The notes under the pieces were generated by a model. That model saw only the letters and a list, made by a program, of their open reading frames with translations, was not told where the DNA came from and did no database searches. From the NCBI GenBank assembly GCA_027596035.1, contig JADGJA010000312.1:1-24309 (forward strand): DNA of 24,309 nt. The letters run 5' to 3'. Numbering within the stretch: the first letter of the stretch is position 1; each line of letters opens with the position of its first letter. The stretch comes from Thoreauomyces humboldtii. Taxonomy: Eukaryota; Chytridiomycota; Chytridiomycetes; Spizellomycetales; Powellomycetaceae. Position numbers and translations under genes: made by a program. Positions 9,345-19,385 of the stretch are shown piece after piece.

Positions 9345-12300
9345 ATGCTCTCGGCAGAAGACCAACAACAGCAAGACGCTGCACTCGGAGAAGACGAAGA
9401 AGCTTCCGAATCGCCGTCCACCTTCCGTTCCCGGGCGCCCAGCAAGGCAGCTACGGACTCTGCGGACAACCGTCGTCAATCCACACAAGAATCATCCCAG
9501 AACAGCCCCGAACCAAACGCGGGAGACTCGCAGCAATCCCCCGACGGTGTCTCAGAGGATCCTACTGGGATCGACGCGGGAAACGCAGATGCAGCCGTAC
9601 CGGCCGATGGGTCGCTCCCGGGCGTGCCCGAGGAAGGCATAGTCCTCCCTGTCAAGAACAGTGACGCTTCGGCGTCCCGTCATGCATCCACGATGTCTCT
9701 CAACAGAGAAGACGTCTCGACAGATTGGTACGACCAGCACGAGATCGAGTTCCAGGAGCAGCAGAAGGAACGACGTGCCGCTTGCCTCGCCGACCTACTC
9801 GACAGAGAAAAGGCTCCCGCCAGCTACTATCAGACGAGCAAGAAGGAGGCCTGGGTTTTGGAATATGTAGCCAACTTTAACAGACAGTACACACAGCTGT
9901 TTCCGGGACGGAGGGGACTGCTATTATCTCCACCGAATCACTTTGGCGTGCCGGTTCGTCGGCGTCCCTTCGATGTTTGGGCAGCGAGGTAGGGACTTGG
10001 GGGCTGATCGATGACTTGCAACAGAAATTCGTGTGCACGACGTTACGACCCACGCAGCTACCGTACCGTGAGCTGTACGACTACCGCGGATGCTCTCGTT
10101 TTGTCGCCGAGTATCTATCCTACACACCTCTGGAGCCAGCGCATGAACTGGTAACGTCCTGTACCACCGTACGCTGCAACTGCCCATACAATCAACTCAC
10201 CCCTCACGTTCCGGGCAGCCATCCACGATCCCAGGCCCAGGTTTCACCCTCCGCCTGCAGCAAGGCAACGCGTTCGACTACTCGATCCTTCTCGTCTCTT
10301 TCCTTCGCGGAGTAGGCTACGACGCCTACGTCGTGTCAGGCTACGCGACCCGCGCAATGACCCTGATGGACGAGTCGAGAGTGGACAGCGAGACGGCGGG
10401 GATCCCTCCACCTACAGGATCACCCCCGGAAGCGAGCGATCCTGCTCCTCCTCCACCTCCACCTCCACACCCCGCCACGAACGCTGCTGTTCCTGGCGCG
10501 ACGACGACGACGACGACGGCTGCCTCAAAGTACAAGGTGAAACCTCCTCGACAGCTCAAGAGTCAGTTCGTCATCAAGCAGGACGAGAAGAGTCGGACGA
10601 GGGCGGTTCAGATGGCTGCCACGGCAAGGAAGAAGGAACTGGCGGCGAGACAGGCGGCGGAAGAGGATGACGATGAATTGAAGGGTCTGAGGGTCCATTC
10701 GTGGGTGCTGGTGCTGCCCGGGAAGAGGGAGGTCGCAGAAGCTTTCTTCATCGGTAAGGCCATTCCTTCGAGACCCCGTACCCGTTTCGACTCTGACCGA
10801 GCCTCGTTCCTTCGAAACTGACTCGCAGAGGCAACAACCGGAAACGTCTACTCGACCGACAACGAGAACTACCTCGGCGTCGAAAGCGTCTTCAGCTCCG
10901 TCAACCACTGGGTCAACATGCAGGTCTGCTACGAGGGACTCAAGGGGATATCCTTCGACCTAGGAGACAACGCCAAATGGGAGTTCGTGTTGCTGGACAA
11001 CACGCAACCGGGTGGTGTGGACGCACAGGACGACGGTGAAGATGCAGCTGGCGACAACGCCTCCGATGACGGAGACGAGGACGCTCCGGCTTCCGAGATC
11101 CTCGATCTGCCGCCGTCGTGGGTAGAGAAACTGTCCGTGTCCACCGAAAACTTCGAGTCTAGGTGTCCGTCAGGAGCGAAGATGGTCATATACCGGGATG
11201 CTCGACATGTGAGGAGGGAGCGCGGCATGTACGGGGGTCCACAAACGCATCGATAGAGACTGACGTTCTGTGATGAATCAGGAAGTTTATGCCGACTACT
11301 TCCGGAAGGATGGAATGGTGGCCCGTACCATCTTCTTCTCTGATGACACCCGTGGATACACGGGAGAGATCCGGGAAACGTTCCAGAATCGTCGGTAAGG
11401 GGCTGTTCTATATCCACTTCTGCCCACACCTCTCATGCATCTCATGGACTCTTTCCACGCAATGCAGAGACAAGCTTTATCAACGCGTCCGCATCCCTTA
11501 CGAAGGGATAGTCCACGAATTCTTCGAAGCTGGCCGTCTCCATGGTCTCAAGGAGCACATCATCTTGGATGATCGAACCAAGGCCATGCATTTCTATCCT
11601 TCCGCGAGGTTCGACGGTCTGATCAAGAGGGTGGACGAGACTGTCAAAGTATGAGCATGGTGTTTTCCGTAACAGTGCACGACCCTTCGTTCCTGACTCA
11701 CCCTTGATAGATCATCGAACACTACACCGACCGAGAAGACCGACTCGTTTACAGAAGCGTCACGTTCGACGGCGAAGATGTACGGGCAGTCCAAACGAAT
11801 CCTTTGCTGCCTCCTCACACGCTCCTCCTACTGACCAACCCCTTCGTTTCGCAAAAACTTCCGCAGGACGACGAATCCGAACGCGGCGCCATCCTCAAGA
11901 TGGCGGAAAAGTTCGACCGCAACCCCTCGATCCCCTCCCACCTCGACGCCCAGAAGCGCACCTACTTCCTCAAGGACGACAAGATCCGGATCGTGTACCA
12001 CCTCGAGGACGGAAAGATCATCCCCTCGACCCGCGAGTTCAAGAAACCGACCGCGGAGCAGAAGACCAACTTCATCGACCTCACCGTCAGCTTCGAGGTC
12101 AACCCGTACCGCAAGCCGAGGAAGAAGCAGCAGCTGTACGGTGAGCTGTTGGACCTACTGGGGTCCGAGCAGGGGTGTCTGAGCGCCATCAAGGCGAGCG
12201 ACAGGGAGGTCGCGGAGATACTCACCAATCGGGCCGGAGAGGAGAAGGAGGTCGTCCTGAGCGTCAGTGTGTACGACACCATGCGAAACCAGACGGTAAA

Positions 12301-13260
12301 TAAACAGCAGAGAGAGTCCTTGCCCTGCTCTGTCGTCTGATCACACATTCCCGGAGCCCCTTTCGCTGATGGAGTCCCCCCCCCTTTCCTGTCTACTTCA
12401 GAAACTCCCATCCGAAGAAAAGAAAGAAGCCGCCAAAGAGGAAGAGGAGGCCAAAGCCGCAGACCTCGACTACCTGTCCCCCTTCCTCGTGAGCTACCCG
12501 ACTCCGACGCGTCTGACTCGAGAGGAAGCGTTCCTGGTCAAGGACGCCTGTCTCAAGAACTTCAAGGAACGTCTCATCGACAAGGCCAACATCATCCAGA
12601 ACAGGTTGGACGACGTGACGGCAGAGTACCAACGGAGGCAGCTCGCGTACAGCAGGAACGCGGACAGCATGACCCCCGAGGAGACCGAGACGTACGTCAG
12701 GTTCTGCAACGACGCTCTGTTCAAGATCCATATCTTGGAGAAGAGGTTGGCGAAGGTGAGCAAAGGAGAAAATCGAGGGGAGTTTTCTGGGTCCTGTGAG
12801 TTGGGCTGCTCTTGTTATCGATTTTCTGATGGAAATGGGTTCGTGACAGCACAAGGAGACCGCACCGGAACGCTACATCGAGTTGGACAGCAAGCTCAAG
12901 GCGGATCCCCGTATGCACCTTGCCTGGGCCTCATAAAAGTGATTTCATCGTCAAAATTTTGGAAGGAACGTGGTTGGCTCGCTCCGCTGCTTGTAGACTT
13001 CCGTGTTTCTTTGAGCTCTAGGTGCATTGGAGAAGGAAAACGCCAGGGCGGCAGCAGCGCTCGAAACGCATCTTGCAGCTGGACGTTCGCTACAGCACGG
13101 AAGAAGCACCAAGCTTGCTCATGCATCTCAGCATCTACAGAAGCTGCCATTGGATGAACCTCTTTTTGCAAACCCTGCTCCCCGGACTAATAAGCTGTCC
13201 AAAAGAAAAGTAGCTATTATCCTCGTCAAGTCAAAAGCCGGGAGACATGGGACAAAATGA
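9345..13260 (+). CDS. DRC7: Dynein regulatory complex subunit 7 (CCDC135 family)
   Basis: Eleven exons: 9345-9953, 10025-10150, 10219-10753, 10829-11208, 11282-11394, 11468-11648, 11711-11779, 11867-12295, 12402-12755, 12850-12910, 13022-13260; 1031 residues, longer than the roughly 870-residue animal proteins because of an acidic, Ser-rich N terminus (residues 1-120) and a Pro/Thr-rich insert near residue 310. Family blocks are clear: KFVCTTLRPTQLPYRELYD, GVGYDAYVVSGYATRAMTLM, GLRVHSWVLVLPG, FFIEATTGNVY, DGMVARTIFFSDDTRGYTGE, YEGIVHEFFEAGRLHGLKEH. The C-terminal third is charged and predicted coiled coil. DRC7 is part of the nexin-dynein regulatory complex linking axonemal doublets and regulating flagellar beating. 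Its central region has a transglutaminase/papain-like fold; here the position expected for the catalytic Cys is Ala263 (GNAFDYS), while H405 and E424 remain, so a structural role is likely. It converges on the carrier gene with a 65-bp gap. Confidence 0.93.
10438..10520 (+). repeat. Low-complexity Pro/Thr-coding tract in DRC7
   Basis: (CCT/CCA)-rich sequence at 10441-10470 encodes a run of prolines, and a (GAC)n tract at 10500-10519 read in the coding frame encodes a run of threonines. It forms a linker inserted between the two halves of the transglutaminase-like core of DRC7. Confidence 0.7.
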
Positions 13261-13325
13261 ACAATGGTATTATGTGACAACTTCTCCTGTACAGAACGTG
13301 TAGTACCCAGCATGTTCGTTGCTGC

Positions 13326-14566
13326 TCAGACCGAACGGCTATCCTTGAAAGCAGCAGCGGCCGCGGTGAGAGCGTCGGCGACGACTAGCGTGAGCATGGC
13401 GTGAGGAGCGATGCGGAGGTAGTATACGGGAAAGCTCTATAGGACAGGTCATGGTATCAAGATGTGTGTGTGAGTGACAGGTCATCTCGGTGGGTCGATT
13501 GCTTTTGGGAGACTTACTCTGTAAAAACTCAGAGGACCTTCGATCCTGATGACTTTGAGGGCGCAGTCGATGGTGCCCTTGTACGGCATGACGCCCTTCA
13601 AATCGGGTCGCTGCTTCTGCAGACGGGTCTTGATGAAGTCGAACGGAAGGGATAGGGCCGAGGCGAAGAACCCGGCAGTAGCGCTGGAACCGAAAGTCGA
13701 CAGGGCGCCCGGTCCGATCAAGTCGTCGAGTTTGTGCTTCATCTGAGAGTAACTAAGGGACGGGAAATCGTGGGATGAATATGGGACGGCGATGCCCTTG
13801 CGAAGAATGCATGAGGATCTCCTATGCTGTGATTCTCCCCGGAACTTACACCGTGAGCATTCCGACGTTGAGAGCCATGGCCCTAGCGACCGTCGGCCCG
13901 GCTCCATTCCAAAGCGCCAGCGCTCCTTCGTCCTTTGTGATCCTGACCAGAGCGTTCCCCACGCCGTGGTAGTTGGCTCGCTGACTTTTCGGCAGCATGC
14001 CGTCGGCCTGCATTCTGACGAGGGCCAGGTCGGCAGGTGTTCCCACGATGGCTCCAAGACCTCCGGCAGCGAGGCCTGCGGCGGCACGTTGACCGAACGT
14101 GACCTTGTCGTTGCCGTTGTAGTCTTTGGACATGGAGAGGAAGGTGTTGAAGAGACCCATGCGAGCGGTCGTGTAGGTGGCTTGGCGGAGGAGACCGGCG
14201 GAGAGACCGCGGTAGAGGGAGAAGAAGGATTCGCGACGGATGAGCTCGGTGGCGAGACGGATCGGATGGGCTTTGGCATTCTGAATATGGAACGGTCAAC
14301 CGCGCCATTAGTCGATGTTCATGAGAGTACACAGCGCAGTCTACAACTCTCGAGGCACCTTGACTCCCTCGCCGGTGAGTTGCAGTCGAACCTTGATCTA
14401 TGCACGAAACATGACCGTCAGAGCTCTGCCTGCCAGCTGCGAGCAAAGAGGCGGGAGCATGCAGTACCATGTCGATCGGTTGGATGAGAGCTGTAGCGGT
14501 CATTCCTGCCACTCCTCCTGTGACGAAGGGCTGCGCGATCTGCCACGGGGAGCGAGTCGAGTCCAT
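13326..14566 (-). CDS. Mitochondrial 2-oxoglutarate/malate carrier (SLC25A11 type)
   Basis: Five exons read on the minus strand: 14566-14468, 14397-14359, 14280-13850, 13752-13518, 13436-13326; 304 residues, close to the 314 of human OGC. Three mitochondrial carrier repeats are present with PxD/E-x-x-K/R signatures: PIDMIK (30-35), PADLALVR (128-135) and PFDFIK (226-231). Specific OGC blocks include VRLQLTGEGVK, YRGLSAGLLRQATYTTAR and GTPADLALVRMQADG. The last exon (36 codons plus stop) restores the sixth helix, YYLRIAPHAMLTL. The protein exchanges cytosolic malate for matrix 2-oxoglutarate across the inner membrane (malate-aspartate shuttle). Splicing was chosen so that every junction keeps phase; the acceptor at 13752 follows a canonical GTAAGT donor at 13849. 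A related dicarboxylate carrier is less likely because of the GLSAGLLRQATYTT block. Confidence 0.92.
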
Positions 14567-15083
14567 GTTTGGCTTTCGAAAGCAACGAGTTCTAACGGGA
14601 GTGCGCTTTGAAGATGAGAAGGGACCGACTGCAGCGAGGGTGCGCAGGCAAGCTTCACCTGGCTAGACGCGATGAAAGGTTGGGGTTGGAGCCGTGGGAA
14701 GAGAAACGAGGAGAGAGAAGCAGGAGGACGACGGGTAGGAAGCGGTGGGAGTATATGTACGTGGGCTGCTCCTAGGTCTCTCTTTGCCTCGAGGAGCGTT
14801 CGTTGCCTTGAAACGAGTGGGGATGGACCGTACTGTCAGTCAGTCCTGGGAAAGTAGACGCGAAGGGACCAGGCGGCGATCCCCAGAGAGGGACAGAGAT
14901 CTGCAGACTGTGTGTTAATCGCGATGAGGGGAAGGCACAGCAGAACACCAACCCCTCTCTCTCTCTTTATGACACACGATGGGGAAAGCTCTCTCTCCTT
15001 TCTCTCGTTCACGCAGAGATCAGAGAAGAGGTGGAGGGAAACCTCGTGACTCAAAGTCTTTTTTCTTTTGCCCAAACCCAAAG

Positions 15084-15084
15084 G

Positions 15085-15117
<33 letters not shown>

Positions 15118-15119
15118 GC
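15084..15119. repeat. (CT)n microsatellite
   Basis: A near-perfect CT dinucleotide tract with one early interruption (tctctctgtctctct...). The uninterrupted part covers about 15093-15117. It is located about 520 bp upstream of the carrier start codon. Confidence 0.9.
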
Positions 15120-15210
15120 TCAGAGGTGGCCTCATCCCCTCCACCTCTCGGTACACCTGCATGGCCTCTTCCTCTCTCCTGTTCCCCGGACGAAGGCGAG
15201 GAATGGCCAT

Positions 15211-15250
15211 GCTCTCTCTCGCTCTCTCTCTCTCTCTCCATCTCTCTCTT
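15211..15250. repeat. (CT)n microsatellite
   Basis: A second CT tract with G and A interruptions (at 15211, 15221 and around 15240), about 100 bp from the first. Together the two make a long polypyrimidine segment on the plus strand. Confidence 0.9.
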
Positions 15251-15673
15251 GATACTGTATGTACAGTACACATGTGTATCGGTCCTCCCTGATCCTCTTC
15301 AGTTCATCCCGAAAGGCAAAAGAAATGGGGGGGAAGCGAACCGTGCGCGTGGTGACAGGACAAGTGCTCACGTCACAAATTTGAACCGAGAGCTGTCTGA
15401 GATTCCGGACATCCGAGCGACCAATCCCCCGTTTTTCCCTGCCTTTCCGTCCTCACGCAGATCCTCCCATCGATTCCCACACCACACCGCGCCGAGGTGA
15501 CCATGTTCATCTCCTCCTCACAGGGTCGTTCAAGCCGCAAAGCCGTGCTGGGCCGTGTGTCGGGGCTTTTGCGTTCTTCCGGCATCAACCCGGTCGCCTT
15601 GCCCCAGTCACCACCACCTGAGTGGAGGTATCTATACCGCAGTGTTCCTTCTACCATTACGCCTCCATATCTC

Positions 15674-16801
15674 TCAGCTCGTCGTCAGCTGGTCGCTTAT
15701 CGTTTCGAGCGATCCATCGGGCGTGAGCAGGAACTGCGGTTTCTGGTCAAAGTCTTCGCGCGGCACAGGCTCGTCCACGATCTGCGCCGATAACGCCAAA
15801 GCCACTTCAGGAGAGAAAAAGAAAAAGGACGTCAAGAACAAATTCAAGGACCCAGGTCTCGCAAAGAGTCCTTACCAGTGGTCGGCAGTCGCCGGTTCCC
15901 CATCGCCGACCATTCCGCTAGCTTTGCAAAGTACTTGTCGTAGTACCCTTTGCCGTGTCCCAGTCGCCATCCCGCTCGGTCAAACGCGAGGCCTGAAAGG
16001 TGTGTACAGGGTGAGTGAACTCCCACATCGAACAATGATGACCGGTCGTTCGAACCTTTGCTCACCGGGAACAATGATCAGGTCCAGGCCCTCCCTGTCC
16101 AGCGCTAAGGAGAGGAATCGTTTTCAGCTGAGCGATGCTGACCAGACCGCACGTCTCTCTCTTCCGTGTCGCTCCCCCCTACCGTTCTCTCGAATTTCGT
16201 CCAGCGGTGGTTCCGGAATGCGCCAGCGGTTGTGCGGCAGCGCTTGATAGTCTTCCCAGGAGCTCAGACGCACCATGTCCTGCAACGCCAACGAAGCAAG
16301 TCAAGCGTTGCAACAGTCACTGAGCCCAGACGAACACCGCTTTCGAAAGCATACCATCACGTCTCCGTTGCACCTCGGAATGTAGCAGCTTTTGTCTGTG
16401 GACGACAACAAATGCGTCAGTCCTCCCAACCTACTCCAGCCTCCCCCCCTTCCCCCCTGCTCATCCAAGAAGATGAAGAGCCCCACGTACTGGAAGCGAG
16501 AATGTCTCTTATGATCTCCGCCGTGCAAATCTCCCCGGTCGGCATGCTGATGTAGACACTGACGCTCCTGCTCTGCTTGTACTCCTGCATGGAGAAGAGA
16601 CGCTGGAGCACCGCTTTGGCTGAGAGGAGGAAGGTGGTGCGGAGAGCCTGGTTTGTCCTTCTAGGTTTCGGTGGAGACGTTGGCGCGGGAGGGAGGGGGC
16701 TCACTTTCTTGCTGGACCTGCTCGCTGCTGAGTTTGGCTAGCTTGGCCCGCATGCCCTTGCGCATGGCGTTCTTGACTGCACGCAGAGCGCTGTGGTCCA
16801 T
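15674..16801 (-). CDS. 5-formyltetrahydrofolate cyclo-ligase (MTHFS)
   Basis: Seven exons on the minus strand: 16801-16705, 16619-16491, 16395-16355, 16279-16183, 16104-16066, 15992-15876, 15804-15674; 216 residues, against about 200 for the family. The enzyme converts 5-formyl-THF to 5,10-methenyl-THF with ATP, recovering storage folate for purine and thymidylate synthesis. Diagnostic sequence: ISMPTGEICTAEIIRDIL, KSCYIPRCNGDVMDMVRLSS, NRWRIPEP, then GLAFDRAGWRLGHGKGYYDK (residues 135-154), which is the nucleotide-binding signature of the family. The C terminus (LALSAQIVDEPVPREDFDQK) also fits. Two exons are only 39 and 41 nt, but all junctions keep phase. No mitochondrial presequence is obvious, so a cytosolic location is likely. 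It shares a 376-bp divergent promoter with the DEK gene. Confidence 0.92.
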
Positions 16802-16987
16802 CGTTCCCTGAGGATCTCACTGGCGGATGCTTGAAGGCAGGAGAAAACGACAAGGGGTCCATGGAAAGATTGGGACAGAGGGAAGACAGGAGAAGACGGG
16901 ACCGCTGGTGTCCGAGAGGTCCGAAAGAAGGGCTGTGCCCCTCCGTTCACACCCCCCTCCCCCCATCGCACTTCCGGCTTCTTCTGC

Positions 16988-16993
16988 ACGCGT
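16988..16993. promoter_or_regulatory. ACGCGT (MCB-type) box 1
   Basis: ACGCGT is the MluI cell-cycle box bound by MBF (Swi6/Mbp1-type) factors at G1/S in fungi. It sits in the context ctgcACGCGTgc. The hexamer also occurs by chance in coding sequence elsewhere in this window, so the call rests on position and on the pair. Confidence 0.4.
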
Positions 16994-17036
16994 GCGGGTT
17001 CTACTACCACTCGCCTTCCCGTTGCCGTTCCTCTGC

Positions 17037-17042
17037 ACGCGT
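17037..17042. promoter_or_regulatory. ACGCGT (MCB-type) box 2
   Basis: A second copy lies 49 bp from the first with the same left flank (ctctgcACGCGTct), in the same divergent promoter. It is nearer to the DEK start. Confidence 0.4.
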
Positions 17043-17177
17043 CTCATTAGGCAGGGCTCATCAGCATAAAAGTCGTTCAGGTGCATCTTCCACTCTTATC
17101 GTTCTTCTGAAGGGTCATAGCAAAGATTCACGAAGGCGGTCCAAGGATCTAACACCAAAGGTCTACTCAGGAGAGCA

Positions 17178-18974
17178 ATGGCAGAACAAGACGAGAAGGC
17201 ACCCGTCGGGGCGTCCGACGGCGCATCCGATCCCATGGAGCAGGATCTTCCCACCAGGAACCAGGCCAGCACCGTGACCTCGAGTCCCGAGAAGCGCAAA
17301 CGCGACCCATCACCTGCAAAGACCAAACTCTCCAAGCCCGAAAAGTCCACCGACGAAGAACCGGCGCCTCAGAGCAAGAAGCCAAAGACGGACGAAGCAG
17401 AGGATGAGATCCAACAGGAAGGGGAGGGATCAAAAGAAGAGGACGCGAAGGAGGAAGCTCGCACCCGCAGGACCCGAACTCCCACACAGCACTTTACGGT
17501 CGAACCTGTTTCGAAGCCTGAAAAACCGACCAAGGCAATCAAGGTCCCGGAGGGGAAGGGAACGCCGTTGAAAGATATCAAGCCAGGTAGGGCATTTTGC
17601 GCTACCCGCGTTATTCACATCATGTTCCGCGCTCACTCTTTCACTCCCGTCCCTACGCCACAGTTGCGGACGCCCTGGCAAAGATCTCGGGAAACGATGA
17701 CCTGATTCATGGCCTACACACCCTCTTTTACGGGCGGGCAGGAGTGCGTGATAGCTGAACCGAGTAACGGAGGAGCCCAAGAGCTGACGATGTCTTCACG
17801 GATCAGATCAAACAGCAGCACAAAGCTGACATCATGAAGTTCCACGGCTTCGCGTTTCAATCCGACGTAAGTCAAAACCCACTTCCTGAACCTAGGGAAC
17901 GGAAGGGCTCTTACACCACCATTTTGTCCCCACCTGCAGAGCGACCGGGAATTGGCGCTGGACAAGCTCGGCAGATGGCGTTCGGCGGGACTCAGAGAGC
18001 TGGCTCAGACCCTCAAGGTCGAATCTAGCGGGAAGAAGGTAGTGGGCGACTAGGAGAGATGCCATGTCTCCGCCAATGCACACTTCTAACAGTATGCCCC
18101 TGCAGGAAGTAGTCATGGAAAACATCATGAAGTTCCTTGAGGAACCTTCCATCTCTGCAACCAAGACGCGTGAGACACCAAAGAAGGTGTGGGCGTGAAT
18201 GTCTTCTGGTCCCTTCACTTTAACCCCCGCGGTTCCCTCACCCACGATAACGTTTGAACAGACTTCAGCCAAAACACCCTCCAAGACGCCCCGGAAAGCA
18301 AAGCCAAAGTCTGCTTTCGACGTATACGCCGCAGAGCATCGACAAACCGCGTCGGACGGACTGGAGGGTGATGAACCAGCGGCGGAAGACGTGGACGCCA
18401 AGCTGAAGACGGACTACGAGGCCTTGACCGAGGAGGAAAAGAAGCCGTACGAGGAAAAGTTCGAAGCGTCGCAGGTCAAGACGCCGAAGGTACCGAAGAC
18501 GCCGAAGACGCCCAAGACTCCAAAGACTCCGAAACCCAAAAGCGAGGTGAGGGGCACACGTTCTCCTTTTCGTTTTCTGCCAATCTCAGAACCCGCAAGT
18601 CCTGACGTGAAGCTTGGGATCCCAGAAGAAGAAGAAAGATGCAGAGTTGTCCGATACGGTGGCTGACGGCGAGGAAGATGCGGACGACGATCAAGCTCTC
18701 TCGAGCAGAGTCAAGGGCGAACCCACCAACGCTCAGATCGTGGCCGCCATCAAGGAGATACTCTCTGGTAAGGACGTTGGTCTCTTTCACCCCAAAAAGT
18801 CCGGTGTCTCCGTTGACACCTCTGGTTTTCAAAATTGTAGAAGGCGAGCTGCAACAGCTGAGCAACAAGAAGGTCAGGATCGCCCTCGAAGGAAGGTTCA
18901 ACCAGGACATGACCCACAAAAAGTCCTTCATCAACGAGAGCATCGACGAGTTGCTGCCTCGGATGTCGCGTTGA
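17178..18974 (+). CDS. DEK-like chromatin protein with HMG-box-like insert
   Basis: Eight exons: 17178-17586, 17664-17743, 17807-17866, 17940-18038, 18106-18186, 18262-18546, 18626-18767, 18841-18974; 429 residues. Residues 1-110 are charged and disordered (many Lys, Glu, Ser-Pro, Thr-Pro). The DEK core follows: HFTVEPVS, GKGTPLKDI, LIHGLHTLFYGRAG, IMKFHGFAF, with a SAP-like DNA-binding helix pair (LDKLGRWRSAGLRELAQTL, VVMENIMKFLEEP). Residues about 258-315 resemble an HMG box (KPKSAFDVYAAEHR, then LTEEEKKPYEEKFEA). A (K)TPK repeat, residues about 318-336, joins it to the C-terminal DEK_C domain (IVAAIKEILS, VRIALEGRF, KKSFINESIDELL). DEK proteins bind histones and distorted DNA and alter chromatin topology in the nucleus. 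The exon 2 donor (GTGCGT at 17744) is the least certain junction. It converges with histone H3. Confidence 0.88.
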
Positions 18975-19034
18975 GCAATTCGATTCTACTTTGTTTCTCT
19001 GCTCAGAAAGGGAGCCATCTTTTGACTCCTCCTG

Positions 19035-19078
19035 GAGCTATAGTAGCTCGGGGAAACCGACATGTCGGGGTTTTTTTT
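19035..19078. other. Tandem palindromes followed by T8
   Basis: GAGCTA-TAG-TAGCTC at 19035-19049 is a 6-bp-stem hairpin. CCGACATGTCGG at 19057-19068 is a 12-bp perfect palindrome, immediately followed by GG and eight T residues. They begin 60 nt after the DEK stop and lie in the path of both converging transcripts. Confidence 0.6.
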
Positions 19079-19368
19079 AACGTATATACCATTTATTACG
19101 CTCCAAGTCCTTGGCTTGTGGTGATGAGCATTGACCATGAGTGGAAATGTCGTGGTGGTGAGCATCGAGGGTTGTGTGGAAATGCCGTGGGCATGCTGTG
19201 GGAAGGGCACATGCCGATCGAGCAATATCTGTGCGCAGCATAGAACCAGAGACAGAGATTTTTTTTTGCTCATCCCAAGGGTTCAGAGAAGAAAAAACAA
19301 CACAGGCAAGAGAGACGAATTTGTGGGGAGAAAGCAGACGACGGTATTTGATTCATTTACAGTAGGGT

Positions 19369-19385
19369 AGCGATTAAAAATCGCT
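19369..19385 (-). other. Perfect stem-loop in the H3 3' region
   Basis: Read on the minus strand (H3 sense), AGCGATTTTTAATCGCT can form 7 bp around a TTT loop, or 6 bp around a TTTTA loop, and is followed by ACCC. It lies 132 nt downstream of the H3 stop codon. Confidence 0.5.

Larger units (their letters stand above)
14567..15673. other. 1.1-kb gene-poor region with (CT)n tracts
   Basis: This lies between the start of the carrier gene and the end of the cyclo-ligase gene, both on the minus strand. It holds the carrier promoter and several (CT)n tracts. Open frames through it are low complexity (Ser-Leu runs on one strand, Arg-Glu runs on the other). A 96-codon plus-strand frame at 15503-15793 starts with ATG but has no recognisable family and overlaps the cyclo-ligase last exon in antisense. 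Confidence 0.6.
16802..17177. promoter_or_regulatory. Divergent promoter of MTHFS and DEK genes
   Basis: 376 bp separate the two start codons, so the segment must hold both promoters and leaders. It contains two copies of CTGCACGCGT, each with an ACGCGT box (see separate entries), and no clear TATA box. Confidence 0.6.

Noticed and set aside
15503..15793. Possible 96-residue plus-strand protein starting MFISSSQGRSSRK
   Set aside because: The Arg/Ser-rich start looks a little like a mitochondrial presequence, but no family is recognisable and it runs antisense through the last exon of the cyclo-ligase gene.
19057..19078. Bacterial-type intrinsic terminator
   Set aside because: Palindrome plus T8 has the right shape, but all flanking genes are spliced eukaryotic nuclear genes; kept only as an unexplained structure.
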